The notes below the pieces were generated by a model. The model saw only the letters and a list, made by a program, of their open reading frames with translations. It made no database searches and had not been told where the DNA came from. A program made the position numbers and the translations under genes. From Paraburkholderia ultramafica (lineage in GTDB: Bacteria; Pseudomonadota; Gammaproteobacteria; Burkholderiales; Burkholderiaceae), in the NCBI RefSeq assembly GCF_902859915.1, contig NZ_CADIKK010000015.1, forward strand, positions 62,001-126,000: a stretch of 64,000 nucleotides of DNA, given 5' to 3'. Shown one piece after another: positions 1-6,585 of this stretch (position 1 is its first letter; the number at the start of each line of letters is the position of its first letter).

Positions 1-219
1 CTTCGCCTTTTTTCAGCGCATCCACGATCGCATGATGCTGGCGATGCGCGTACATCAGCATCATGAACTGGCGCTCGCGCGCGGCTTCGTCGAAGGCGAT
101 CGTGAATGGCGACAGTGCGCGAGTTGCGCCTCCACGAGGCGCTGGCCGGGCGACAGTTCGCCGGCCAGGATCTTCTCGCGTAACGTCTGGACAATCGCCT
201 GCTGGGTCGTCTCGTTCAT
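1..219 (-). pseudogene. GntR-family (FCD-type) regulator with internal deletion, partial at window edge
   Basis: The ATG at 219 opens a typical GntR winged-helix start (MNETTQQAIVQTLREKIL, then GELSPGQRLVEAQLA). Directly after this, near position 120, the frame turns to nonsense. A frame shifted by two bases continues with SPFTIAFDEAARERQ and then QHHAIVDALKKGE, which reads like the ligand-binding FCD domain of the same family. About 100 residues expected between these two pieces (the rest of the HTH and the first half of FCD) are absent, so the gene looks like an out-of-frame internal deletion. It runs off the left edge. The downstream ligBA genes suggest it once controlled aromatic catabolism; this is inference. 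Confidence 0.7.
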
Positions 220-609
220 CGTTGTCTACTCGTTCGAAGCACGCAAGTATAGCCACGCGCGCCACGCTGCACCACGCCTGTAAAACGGCTTGCGACTTCT
301 TTTCCGGGTCATCTGTTTTGTTTATCGCGCGTGGGCGGGCGAGGGCCGCGGTCGAAGCGCGCCGAGCCGGCTCGGGATACCGACGAAGCCACGCGCCACG
401 CGGCTTGCAGCGGTGCGCCGCGCTCCGCATGGCGCACCTCGGCGCCGATTCGGCCCATTACCCGATGGCCGACTGAGGTTTACCCGCACTTCCTGTCAGA
501 CGGCACAATTCCTATCTTTGCATCCCAGGATGGTCGCGCTGGCTACCTCCCCGGTAACCCGGACCTATCCGATTGGCTGCGCAGCACGAAGTAATGGAAG
601 GCAACGAAT
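220..609. other. Intergenic region upstream of ligBA
   Basis: I recognise no complete gene here. The last 30 or so codons of one plus-strand frame ending at 594 (SDGTIPIFASQDGRAGYLPG, then NPDLSDWLRSTK) look less random than the rest and could be the tail of a vanished gene, but I cannot name a family. The region must hold the promoter of the dioxygenase genes. A GGAAG ribosome-binding site sits about 10 bases before the ATG at 610. Confidence 0.4.
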
Positions 610-1458
610 ATGGCAAGAATCATTGGTGGCATCGGCACGTCGCATGTGCCCACAATCGGGTTGGCGTACGACAAGGGCAAGCAGAACGATCCCGCATGGG
701 CACCACTCTTCAAAGGCTACGAGCCGGTCGCGCAATGGCTCGCGGACCGCAAGCCCGACGTGATGGTGATGTTCTACAACGATCACGCCAACAGCTTCTT
801 CTTCGATTGCTATCCGACCTTCGCGCTGGGCGTGTCGGCCAGTCACGACTTCGCGGATGAAGGCGCGGGCAAGCGTCCGCTGCCGGGCATCGCGGGCCAT
901 CCCGACCTCGCGATCCACATCGCCGAGCAGATGGTTGCCGACGAGTTCGATCTGACGATCTTCCAGGACCGTCCGCTCGACCACGGCTGCAATTCGCCGC
1001 TGTCGCTGATGTTGCCGCACGACGAGCACGGCTGGCCAATGTCACTGGTGCCGATGGAAGTCAACGTGCTGCAGTATCCGCTGCCCACCGCGAACCGCTG
1101 CTACCGGCTGGGGCAGGCGCTGCGTCGCGCGATCGAATCGTTCGACGAGGATCTGGATGTGGTGGTGGTCGGCACGGGCGGGCTGTCTCACCAGGTGCAC
1201 GGCGAGCGTAGCGGCTTTAACAACACCGACTGGGACATGGAGTTTCTCGACCTGATCGTCAACGACCCGCAGCGTCTCGCGGCGATGAAGCATGTCGATT
1301 ACGTGCGCCTTGGCGGCGCGGAAAGTGTCGAGACGATCATGTGGCTCGCGATGCGCGGCGCGCTGGGTCAGAAGGTCCGCGAACTGCACCGCAACTACTA
1401 TCTTGCGACCAGCACCGCGATGGCCGTGACGCTCTATGAAGATGAGGTGGCGCAATGA
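610..1458 (+). CDS. ligB: Protocatechuate 4,5-dioxygenase, beta (catalytic) subunit
   Basis: This 282-residue protein matches the LigB family of extradiol dioxygenases in length and motifs. His12 lies in GTSHVP, a second metal-ligand candidate in NDHANS (about residue 59), the catalytic His in GGLSHQ (about 194) and the metal-binding Glu in GGAESVET (238-241). The enzyme opens the ring of protocatechuate or a close relative such as gallate at the 4,5 position, using Fe(II) and O2 in the cytoplasm. The stop codon overlaps the start of the alpha subunit gene by four bases, so the two are translationally coupled. The beta gene comes first, the reverse of the sphingomonad ligAB order. The exact substrate cannot be read from the sequence. 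Confidence 0.88.
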   Translation: MARIIGGIGTSHVPTIGLAYDKGKQNDPAWAPLFKGYEPVAQWLADRKPDVMVMFYNDHANSFFFDCYPTFALGVSASHDFADEGAGKRPLPGIAGHPDLAIHIAEQMVADEFDLTIFQDRPLDHGCNSPLSLMLPHDEHGWPMSLVPMEVNVLQYPLPTANRCYRLGQALRRAIESFDEDLDVVVVGTGGLSHQVHGERSGFNNTDWDMEFLDLIVNDPQRLAAMKHVDYVRLGGAESVETIMWLAMRGALGQKVRELHRNYYLATSTAMAVTLYEDEVAQ

Positions 1459-1814
1459 ACCCGCAACTGATCGGCGTCGAAGAACTGACCGGCACGTATC
1501 CGTTCGATATTCGCCAGAGCATGAAGGCGATGCGCCTGAACCGCTTCTTCTGGCAGATGCGCGAAGCGCCGGCTCGCGCGCTGTGGCTGGAAAACCGCAG
1601 CGCCGCATACGACGCGGCCAGCCTCACGCCGGAAGAACGCACGCTGGTCGACAACACGGACTGGATCAGCCTGATTCGCTATGGCGTGTGTTTCTTCGTG
1701 CTCGAAAAATTCGCGCGCGTGGTGAAGATCACGAACCTTGGCATGTACGCGAGCATGCGAGGCGAAACCCTCGAAGCATTTCTGAAGACGCGCAGGGTGC
1801 CTGAAGCGGTGTAA
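1455..1814 (+). CDS. ligA: Protocatechuate 4,5-dioxygenase, alpha subunit
   Basis: This 119-residue protein is of the LigA type, the small helical subunit that caps the active site of LigB. Recognisable stretches are FFWQMREAPAR, LTPEERTLVDN, and IRYGVCFFVLEKFARVV followed by TNLGMYASMRGE, typical of the family. It starts inside the last codons of the beta subunit gene (ATGA overlap), which supports coupled translation and a 1:1 complex. No lactone dehydrogenase, hydrolase or aldolase of the 4,5-cleavage pathway follows. Only a transporter stub lies downstream, so the rest of the pathway must lie elsewhere or be lost. Confidence 0.87.
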   Translation: MNPQLIGVEELTGTYPFDIRQSMKAMRLNRFFWQMREAPARALWLENRSAAYDAASLTPEERTLVDNTDWISLIRYGVCFFVLEKFARVVKITNLGMYASMRGETLEAFLKTRRVPEAV

Positions 1815-1832
1815 GGCGCTCGACGCTGCCGG

Positions 1833-1850
1833 CCCGCGTAGGCGGGTTTT
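1833..1850 (+). terminator. Probable short terminator after ligBA
   Basis: A CCCGC/GCGGG five-base-pair stem with a GTAG loop is followed by TTTT, 19 bases after the ligA stop. It is weak but correctly placed. Confidence 0.5.
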
Positions 1851-1868
1851 CACTTCAATACTGATAGA

Positions 1869-1893
1869 CCCCGGATTCGACAGAAATCCGGGG
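1869..1893 (+). other. Perfect hairpin CCCCGGATT/AATCCGGGG
   Basis: Nine-base-pair perfect stem with a seven-base loop between ligA and the transporter stub. There is no T-run after it. It could be a second terminator element or a leader structure of the lost transporter gene. Confidence 0.45.
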
Positions 1894-1920
1894 CGGGAAA
1901 GTATTTTCTCGGAGACATAC

Positions 1921-2055
1921 ATGAAGTTCGCAGACCCGGTCGATACCCGGCCGCTCATCGACGCGCGCAACCTGTCGCGCTCACCTTCGCTGCGCGTTCT
2001 CTTGTTCGCGCATTCGCGGCAATGCAGATCCAATGCGTTGCGCCGCGCTTCATGA
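1921..2055 (+). pseudogene. 5' stub of an aromatic-acid MFS transporter (AAHS type)
   Basis: A good ribosome-binding site (GGAGACATAC) precedes an ATG that opens a 44-codon frame. Residues 8-27 (DTRPLIDARNLSRSPSLRVL) resemble the N-terminal cytoplasmic segment of aromatic acid:H+ symporters such as PcaK, which read roughly D-x-FIDxxxLSxxQ before the first membrane helix. Here the frame loses resemblance exactly where helix 1 should begin and stops at 2055; no membrane helices follow. I read it as the stub left by a deletion. Its place after ligBA fits a lost uptake gene for the same substrate. The similarity is short, so this is tentative. Confidence 0.4.
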
Positions 2056-2170
2056 TCAGCCCGGTGGCTGAAACCTGAACCCGTGCGCGGCCGCGTCACG
2101 CGAAGCCGCGTGACTCACTGCTGCTGCGCATGACATCCGTTGTGGGACGCGTGTTTCGAGGAGAGCAAAT

Positions 2171-2713
2171 ATGAGTGGCAATTTCGGCGTGAGTGGAACG
2201 GACCTCAACAGGGATTTGAGGTCGGCGAATTCGGAGTCGCCTGGCTGCAAGGCGAGGTTACGCGCCGGTGTGATCGGCGGACTGATCGGTGCGGTGGTCA
2301 TCTGGATTTACGAGGCGCTCGTGTGGGTCGGCGCGCAGCATCTGATGCCGCTGGCCGGTATTCCGCGCAACGCGACCGGCCTCGTGTTCGGCAAGCAGGT
2401 GCAGGAGTCGCTCGGTATCTGGGCGTATGTCGTGGGCACCGGGATTCACTTCGTGTTCGCGGCGGCATGGGGCGTGCTGTTCGCAGCTGTGTGGCCTTAC
2501 TTCCGCCGGCGCGGCTACGAAGCGACGCTGGTGGCGTTGTTCTACGCGGTGCTCGCGTGGATCGTCATGCATGTGGCGATCATGATCGCGTCGGATAACC
2601 ACCCGAATTACTACGACCCGGCGGTGATTATCGGCGGGTTCATGTCGCACATCTTTTTCACCGTGCCGCTGGCATTGACCGTCAAGCGACTGCTGCAGCC
2701 ACAACGGTACTAG
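2171..2713 (+). CDS. Conserved hypothetical membrane protein, four predicted helices
   Basis: This 180-residue protein has a charged N-terminal segment of about 30 residues and then four hydrophobic stretches, near 32-53, 82-107, 119-141 and 152-172, so it should be an inner-membrane protein. The start is well supported by GAGGAG eight bases before the ATG. No catalytic motif is evident and I do not recognise a named family; similar small membrane proteins of unknown function are common in this group. It lies alone between the ligBA region and the porin gene, 81 bases upstream of the latter and on the same strand, so co-transcription is possible. Confidence 0.75.
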   Translation: MSGNFGVSGTDLNRDLRSANSESPGCKARLRAGVIGGLIGAVVIWIYEALVWVGAQHLMPLAGIPRNATGLVFGKQVQESLGIWAYVVGTGIHFVFAAAWGVLFAAVWPYFRRRGYEATLVALFYAVLAWIVMHVAIMIASDNHPNYYDPAVIIGGFMSHIFFTVPLALTVKRLLQPQRY

Positions 2714-2794
2714 TGCGGTGGGTTCGACGAACCCTCAATCGCCGTGTCGATAAAGAAGTATTTCAACGAGACGTAAAACCTGGAGATCCTAAGA

Positions 2795-4015
2795 ATGATT
2801 AAAAGTATCAGACGAGTCGACGCAGTGCTGTTTGGCGCAGCGATCGCGGCAGCGGTGCCGGCTTTCGCGCAAAGCAGCGTGACTTTGTACGGCATCGTCG
2901 ATAACGGCCTGTCCTACACCAACAATCAGGCATCGCTCGGCGCCACCAGTGGCGGCAAGTCGGCGGTCAAGATGACCCCGGGCGTGTGGGCAGGCAGCCG
3001 CTTCGGCCTGAAGGGCGCAGAGGACCTGGGCGGTGGCACGAAGGCGATCTTCCAGCTCGAATCCGGCTTCAATTCGGCGACCGGCGCCCAGCAGTACACC
3101 AACGCGATGTTCGGCCGCCAGGCGTGGGTCGGCGTGACCAACTCGACGTACGGCACGTTGACGGCGGGCCGCCAATACGCGTCGTATTACCAGATGCTCT
3201 CGCCTTATAGCCCGACGACCTGGCTTACCGGCTACTACGGCGCGCACCCTGGCGATATCGACGGCCTCGACACGATCTACCGCACGAACAACACGCTGGA
3301 GTACACGTCGCCGAAGCTCTACGGTCTGACGGTCAGCGGTTCGTATTCGCTGGGCGGCGTGCCGGGCAGCTTCAACCGGGGCTCGACGTTGACGACCGGT
3401 GCGCAGTACGCGCTGGGTCCGATCGGCTTCGCGGTCGGCTTCTCGCGGATCAACAACTCGACCCTCGGCGGCGGCGCGTGGGGCGCGGATTCGACCACCA
3501 CGAACGGCGGCGCGCAGATCGGCGTTTCCGCGCTGACGAACGGCTATCAGACCGCGCAGGCGCAGCAGCGTTTTGCGGTGGGCGGCGGCTACACGTTCAA
3601 TAGCGCGTGGGACATGACGGCCACGTACTCGAACGTTCAGTACATTCCGGGCACGGGTTCGAAGTTCCACGACACGGCGATCTTCAACACGGGCGGGCTC
3701 GTGCTGCACTGGAAGCCGGCCGCTGCGTGGGATTTCGGCGCGGGCTACAGCTACACCCGTGCGACGCGCGCGAACGGTATCGACGAGAACGCGCAGTACC
3801 ACCAGTTCAACCTCTCCGAGTACTACTCGCTGTCCAAGCGTACCGGTCTGTATGCGCTGCAGGCTTATCAGAAGGCGAAGGGCAAGACGCTGGGCACCAA
3901 CGGTGCTGGGCAGATCATCGATGCGACGGCGACGCTGGGCGACGGTTATAACACCACGCCGTCTTCTTCGGGTAGCCAGTTCGCGGTTGGCGTGGGCATC
4001 ATTCACCGCTTCTGA
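2795..4015 (+). CDS. Gram-negative porin (trimeric, OmpC/Omp32 type)
   Basis: This 406-residue outer-membrane porin begins with a signal peptide (cleavage probably after PAFA, residue 25) and the family opening QSSVTLYGIVDNGLSY. Other diagnostic segments are SRFGLKGAEDLGGG, IFQLESGF, FGRQAWVGV and a beta-strand-rich body that ends in the sorting signal GVGIIHRF with terminal Phe, recognised by the BAM machinery. It forms a water-filled diffusion channel. Length and motifs match the many paralogous porins of Burkholderia. The gene stands alone and ends in a strong terminator. Its position downstream of an aromatic dioxygenase hints at substrate uptake, but porins of this family occur in many contexts. 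Confidence 0.95.
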   Translation: MIKSIRRVDAVLFGAAIAAAVPAFAQSSVTLYGIVDNGLSYTNNQASLGATSGGKSAVKMTPGVWAGSRFGLKGAEDLGGGTKAIFQLESGFNSATGAQQYTNAMFGRQAWVGVTNSTYGTLTAGRQYASYYQMLSPYSPTTWLTGYYGAHPGDIDGLDTIYRTNNTLEYTSPKLYGLTVSGSYSLGGVPGSFNRGSTLTTGAQYALGPIGFAVGFSRINNSTLGGGAWGADSTTTNGGAQIGVSALTNGYQTAQAQQRFAVGGGYTFNSAWDMTATYSNVQYIPGTGSKFHDTAIFNTGGLVLHWKPAAAWDFGAGYSYTRATRANGIDENAQYHQFNLSEYYSLSKRTGLYALQAYQKAKGKTLGTNGAGQIIDATATLGDGYNTTPSSSGSQFAVGVGIIHRF

Positions 4016-4036
4016 TTTGAAGTTTTTGTGGTGAGG

Positions 4037-4069
4037 AAAGCCGGGTTCTGTGAACCCGGCTTTTTTTAT
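4037..4069 (+). terminator. Rho-independent terminator of the porin gene
   Basis: Perfect 12-base-pair stem AAAGCCGGGTTC/GAACCCGGCTTT with a three-base loop, followed by further T residues, 22 bases after the porin stop. Confidence 0.9.
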
Positions 4070-4265
4070 TTGCGTGGCACGACCCCGGCAGACGGATGTC
4101 AATGCGACTTCAGCGGGAGGTCGCCTCAACCTGCCACGCACCGTTGAGCAGGTAACCAATCGCGCGGCCTGAAGCAAGGTGATCCGCGCGCGGGAGCGGC
4201 AGTCACGTCAACTGACATTCATGTAGATCAGGGCTGTCCAGTCAAAGCAAACAGTCACGGCGAAA

Positions 4266-4288
4266 TGTGTTTGCCATCGCAAGACACA
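4266..4288 (+). promoter_or_regulatory. Imperfect dyad, candidate enhancer-binding-protein site
   Basis: TGTGTTTGC-CATC-GCAAGACACA forms an inverted repeat with one extra base in the right arm. It lies about 130 bases upstream of the -24/-12 element, the usual place for a sigma-54 activator site, and is retained unchanged in the duplicate at 6126-6148. Confidence 0.45.
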
Positions 4289-4395
4289 GTTTTTCTCCCA
4301 GCCCCTTCACCAGCCTTTTAAAAGTTCATGGGTGATATTTATTTTCCTTTGTTTTCATGTGGTTAGAGCCGCATTGCCGGTTCGTGGATCGAGGT

Positions 4396-4411
4396 TGGCA
4401 CACCCTATGCG
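4396..4411 (+). promoter_or_regulatory. Sigma-54-type promoter (-24/-12) for peptide gene 1
   Basis: TGGCACACCCTATGCG matches the RpoN consensus TGGCAC-N5-TTGC with the invariant GG and GC doublets spaced by exactly 10 bases; only the first T of TTGC is replaced. Transcription would start near 4421, giving a leader of about 58 bases. The identical element precedes copy 4. Confidence 0.6.
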
Positions 4412-4479
4412 AATGTACCTGTGAGCGCAACGAATAGTGCTCTTCCACCCAAACCGAAGCAACTCCCAGGAGATTTACC

Positions 4480-4713
4480 ATGACCTCGCTGACCATCAAA
4501 GACCTCGCTCATTCCGAAGAACTGTCCGTCAAGGCACTGTCCGCAGTGCGCGGCGGCAGCAACTTCAACATCGGCAACCTCAACGCTGCTTACGGCGGCG
4601 GCTTCGCCAGCCCGGCCGTCGTGGTGGCGCCGGTCACCCAGAATGACACGTACACGAAGGTCGAGATTCCGACGATCCAGAATTTCGGCGGCCTGCAGTT
4701 TGCCCACGCGTGA
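4480..4713 (+). CDS. Double-glycine-leader peptide, copy 1 (unknown secreted peptide)
   Basis: This 77-residue peptide begins with a leader of 26 residues (MTSLTIKDLAHSEELSVKAL, then SAVRGG) whose E-E-L-S-x-x-A-L-S-x-V-x-G-G pattern is that of double-glycine leaders cleaved by C39-peptidase ABC exporters. The predicted core of 51 residues starts SNFNIGNLNAAYGGGFASP and ends IPTIQNFGGLQFAHA. It has no Cys, is rich in Gly, Asn, Ala and Val, and lacks a membrane helix. No exporter, immunity or modifying enzyme lies nearby. It may be a bacteriocin-like, signalling or surface peptide; family and role are unknown to me. The ribosome-binding site AGGAGATTTACC is shared by all copies. Confidence 0.75.
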   Translation: MTSLTIKDLAHSEELSVKALSAVRGGSNFNIGNLNAAYGGGFASPAVVVAPVTQNDTYTKVEIPTIQNFGGLQFAHA

Positions 4714-4725
4714 GTCAAGCGAAAA

Positions 4726-4776
4726 GGAGAGTCGCCCTGACAGGGAGTGCCATTAATCGCCACAGGTGCACTCTCC
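4726..4776 (+). other. Conserved stem-loop after peptide gene 1
   Basis: Outer arms GGAGAGT and ACTCTCC enclose an inner hairpin CCCTG-A-CAGGG. It lies 13 bases after the stop codon, has no T-run, and recurs after the other copies. It could be an mRNA 3' structure that trims readthrough into the next copy or stabilises the transcript. Confidence 0.5.
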
Positions 4777-4834
4777 ACCGCTTGCGCAATCAATCGTGCT
4801 CTTCCAAACCTATGCAATTCCCAGGAGATTTACC

Positions 4835-5068
4835 ATGACCTCGCTGACCATCAAAGACCTCGCTCATTCCGAAGAACTGTCCGTCAAGGCACTGTCCGCA
4901 GTGCGCGGCGGCAGCAACTTCAACATCGGCAACCTCAACGCTGCTTATGGCGGCGGCTTCGCCAGCCCGGCCGTCGTGGTGGCACCAGTCACCCAGATTG
5001 ACACGTACACGAAGGTCGAGATTCCAACGATCCAGAATTTCGGCGGCGTGCAGTTTGCCCACGCGTGA
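4835..5068 (+). CDS. Double-glycine-leader peptide, copy 2
   Basis: This copy has 77 residues and a leader identical to copy 1 (ending SAVRGG at 26). The core differs from copy 1 at only two positions: Ile for Asn in TQIDTYTK and Val for Leu in FGGVQFAHA. Spacing, ribosome-binding site and downstream stem-loop are the same as in copy 1. It has no promoter of its own that I can see and is probably transcribed from the sigma-54-type promoter before copy 1. Most DNA differences are silent or in the spacer, as expected for a recent duplication under some coding constraint. Confidence 0.75.
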   Translation: MTSLTIKDLAHSEELSVKALSAVRGGSNFNIGNLNAAYGGGFASPAVVVAPVTQIDTYTKVEIPTIQNFGGVQFAHA

Positions 5069-5080
5069 GTCAAGTAGAGA

Positions 5081-5132
5081 GGAGAGTCGCCCTGACAGGG
5101 AATGCTGTCCAATCCCCTCAGGTGCGCTCTCC
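5081..5132 (+). other. Conserved stem-loop after peptide gene 2
   Basis: Same element as after copy 1: GGAGAG/CTCTCC outer arms with the inner CCCTGACAGGG hairpin. Confidence 0.5.
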
Positions 5133-5189
5133 ACCGCCTGCGCAACGAACCGTGCTCTTCCAGACAGCAGCAGATCCAGGAGATTTACC

Positions 5190-5423
5190 ATGAACTCGCT
5201 GACCATCAACGACCTCGCTCACACCGAAGAACTGTCTGCCAAGGCCCTGTCCGTTGTGCGCGGTGGCGTCAACTACAATTTTGGAAACTTCAACGCTGCT
5301 TATGGCGGCGGCTTTGCCAGTCCGAGCATCGTGGTGGCCCCGGTGACCCAAGTTGACACGTACACGAAGGTCGAGATTCCGACGATCCAGAATTTCGGCG
5401 GCCTGCAGTTTGTCAGGGCATGA
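5190..5423 (+). CDS. Double-glycine-leader peptide, copy 3 (divergent)
   Basis: This is the most diverged copy, still 77 residues with the same frame architecture. The leader reads MNSLTINDLAHTEELSAKAL then SVVRGG, and the core starts VNYNFGNFNAAYGGGFASPS and ends FGGLQFVRA. Changes are conservative (Asn/Ser, Ile/Val, Phe/Leu), and the segments AAYGGGFASP and DTYTKVEIPTIQNFGG are untouched, which points to purifying selection on the core as well as on the leader. The stem-loop after it is degraded in its outer arms. A strong terminator 270 bases further on closes the array. Confidence 0.75.
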   Translation: MNSLTINDLAHTEELSAKALSVVRGGVNYNFGNFNAAYGGGFASPSIVVAPVTQVDTYTKVEIPTIQNFGGLQFVRA

Positions 5424-5434
5424 GTTCAGGGGAT

Positions 5435-5483
5435 GGGAGAGTCGCCCTCACAGGGATGCAGTCGGATCCTCAGGTGTGTGCTC
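5435..5483 (+). other. Degenerate stem-loop after peptide gene 3
   Basis: Retains GGAGAGTCGCCCT and a CACAGGG partner, but the distal arm has changed to GTGCTCTTTC, so the outer stem is weakened. Confidence 0.4.
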
Positions 5484-5692
5484 TTTCGCGGCGTTCACAA
5501 GTGAGCACTGCATCGACAGGGTAGGGCGTCGGTCGATTCAGGCATGTGAACACCAACAGCAATTGCGCCTTGAATCTGAATTGACGCTTTCATAACAGGG
5601 GTGTGCAGAGTGAGGGCCAAGCGGTTGGACCCGATCAGTGTCGTTCGTTTTCCTTCCAAACTATCCGGACTTGTCACCGAGGTTTGGATTTG

Positions 5693-5728
5693 AAGGTCCA
5701 CCGGCCACTCCTCCGGTGGACCTTTTTT
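5693..5728 (+). terminator. Rho-independent terminator closing the tandem array
   Basis: Perfect 12-base-pair stem AAGGTCCACCGG/CCGGTGGACCTT with an eight-base loop and a run of six T. It lies 270 bases after copy 3; nothing I recognise is encoded between them. Confidence 0.9.
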
Positions 5729-5943
5729 ATTTCCCCGGCCCATTCTGAAATAAGTTGACACCTGTCCCTCAGGGGGAGAACGAGCGTCAATTGGAAAGGG
5801 GTTCAAAACGCACGCATTGCAATTACGAGCTGGCTTTTAACGCGATTCGAAACGTACCGATGCCCCAGGGGCTCCTTTGAAACTCCAGGCAGTGGATCGC
5901 GGGAGTGCTTCAACGCGTCCGGGCCGGAAGATCTCACACAGAA
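5729..5943. other. Spacer between tandem array and second duplication copy
   Basis: No gene recognised. Segments such as GAAATAAGTTGACACC and GTCAATTGGAAAGGGGTTC look like the edges of insertion sequences I cannot place, so this may be an old insertion scar. Confidence 0.3.
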
Positions 5944-6125
5944 GCCGGCAGACGGATGTCAATGCAACTTCAGCGGGAGATCGCCTCAAGTTGCCACGCA
6001 CCATTGTGCAGGTAACCAATCTCGTGGCCTGAAGCGAGGTGATCCGCGCGCGGGAGCGGCAGTCGTGTCCACTGACATTCACGTCAATCAGGGCTGTCCT
6101 GTCAAAGCAAACAGTCACGGCGAAA

Positions 6126-6148
6126 TGTGTTTGCCATCGCAAGACACA
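6126..6148 (+). promoter_or_regulatory. Imperfect dyad, duplicate of 4266-4288
   Basis: The same TGTGTTTGC-CATC-GCAAGACACA inverted repeat, unchanged, at the same distance from the second -24/-12 element. Confidence 0.45.
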
Positions 6149-6255
6149 GGTTTTCTCCCAGCCCCTTCACCAGCCTTTTAAAAGTTCATGGGTGATATTT
6201 ATTTTCCTTTGTTTTCATGTGGTTAGAGCCGCATTGCCGGTTCGTGGATCGAGGT

Positions 6256-6271
6256 TGGCACACCCTATGCG
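6256..6271 (+). promoter_or_regulatory. Sigma-54-type promoter for peptide gene 4
   Basis: Identical to the element at 4396-4411 (TGGCACACCCTATGCG, GG-N10-GC). It gives copy 4 its own transcription start. Confidence 0.6.
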
Positions 6272-6339
6272 AATGTACCTGTGAGCGCAACGAATAGTGC
6301 TCTTCCACCCAAACCGAAGCAACTCCCAGGAGATTTACC

Positions 6340-6573
6340 ATGACCTCGCTGACCATCAAAGACCTCGCTCATTCCGAAGAACTGTCCGTCAAGGCACTGT
6401 CCGCAGTGCGCGGCGGCAGCAACTTCAACATCGGCAACCTCAACGCTGCTTATGGCGGTGGCTTTGCCAGCCCGGCCGTCGTGGTGGCACCGGTCACCCA
6501 GAATGACACGTACACGAAGGTCGAGATTCCGACGATCCAGAATTTCGGCGGCCTGCAGTTTGCCCACGCGTGA
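6340..6573 (+). CDS. Double-glycine-leader peptide, copy 4
   Basis: The 77-residue product is identical in protein sequence to copy 1, with only silent DNA changes. It stands alone with its own complete control region (dyad, AT-rich block, -24/-12 promoter, ribosome-binding site), unlike copies 2 and 3. Conservation of the protein despite substitutions in the surrounding DNA suggests the product matters. Downstream, the stem-loop is present, after which similarity to the array stops near 6658 and the SnoaL-like gene on the other strand follows. Confidence 0.75.
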   Translation: MTSLTIKDLAHSEELSVKALSAVRGGSNFNIGNLNAAYGGGFASPAVVVAPVTQNDTYTKVEIPTIQNFGGLQFAHA

Positions 6574-6585
6574 GTCAAGTAGAGA

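Larger units (their letters stand above)
4016..4479 (+). other. Long upstream region of the GG-leader peptide array
   Basis: After the porin terminator this region holds no gene. From about 4084 it is the left copy of a large duplication. It contains an imperfect dyad (4266-4288), an AT-rich block (about 4315-4365, a plausible bend or IHF region), a sigma-54-type promoter (4396-4411) and a 5' leader of about 58 bases ending in the AGGAGATTTACC ribosome-binding site. Confidence 0.7.
4084..4735 (+). repeat. Large direct duplication, left copy
   Basis: This segment recurs at 5944-6595 with a constant offset of 1860 bases. It starts at GCCGGCAGACGGATG-like sequence and covers the whole control region plus peptide gene 1. 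Identity is lower at the left end (scattered substitutions between 4084 and 4240) and nearly complete from 4240 to the end of the gene. Confidence 0.85.
4480..5483 (+). repeat. Tandem repeat of three peptide genes, period 355 bp
   Basis: Gene starts at 4480, 4835 and 5190 are exactly 355 bases apart. Each unit holds the ribosome-binding site, a 77-codon gene, the stem-loop and a GTGCTCTTCCA-type spacer. Units 1 and 2 are nearly identical; unit 3 has diverged. Confidence 0.9.

Noticed and set aside
331..594. 87-codon plus-strand frame before ligB
   Set aside because: Only its last third looks protein-like; no ribosome-binding site and no recognisable family.
2789..4177. 462-codon minus-strand open frame across the porin gene
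   Set aside because: It lies antisense to a clear porin gene, is Arg/Ala/Val-rich without domains and reflects GC-rich codon bias.
4480..5483. CRISPR array
   Set aside because: The repeats are 355 bases long and coding, with no short spacers.
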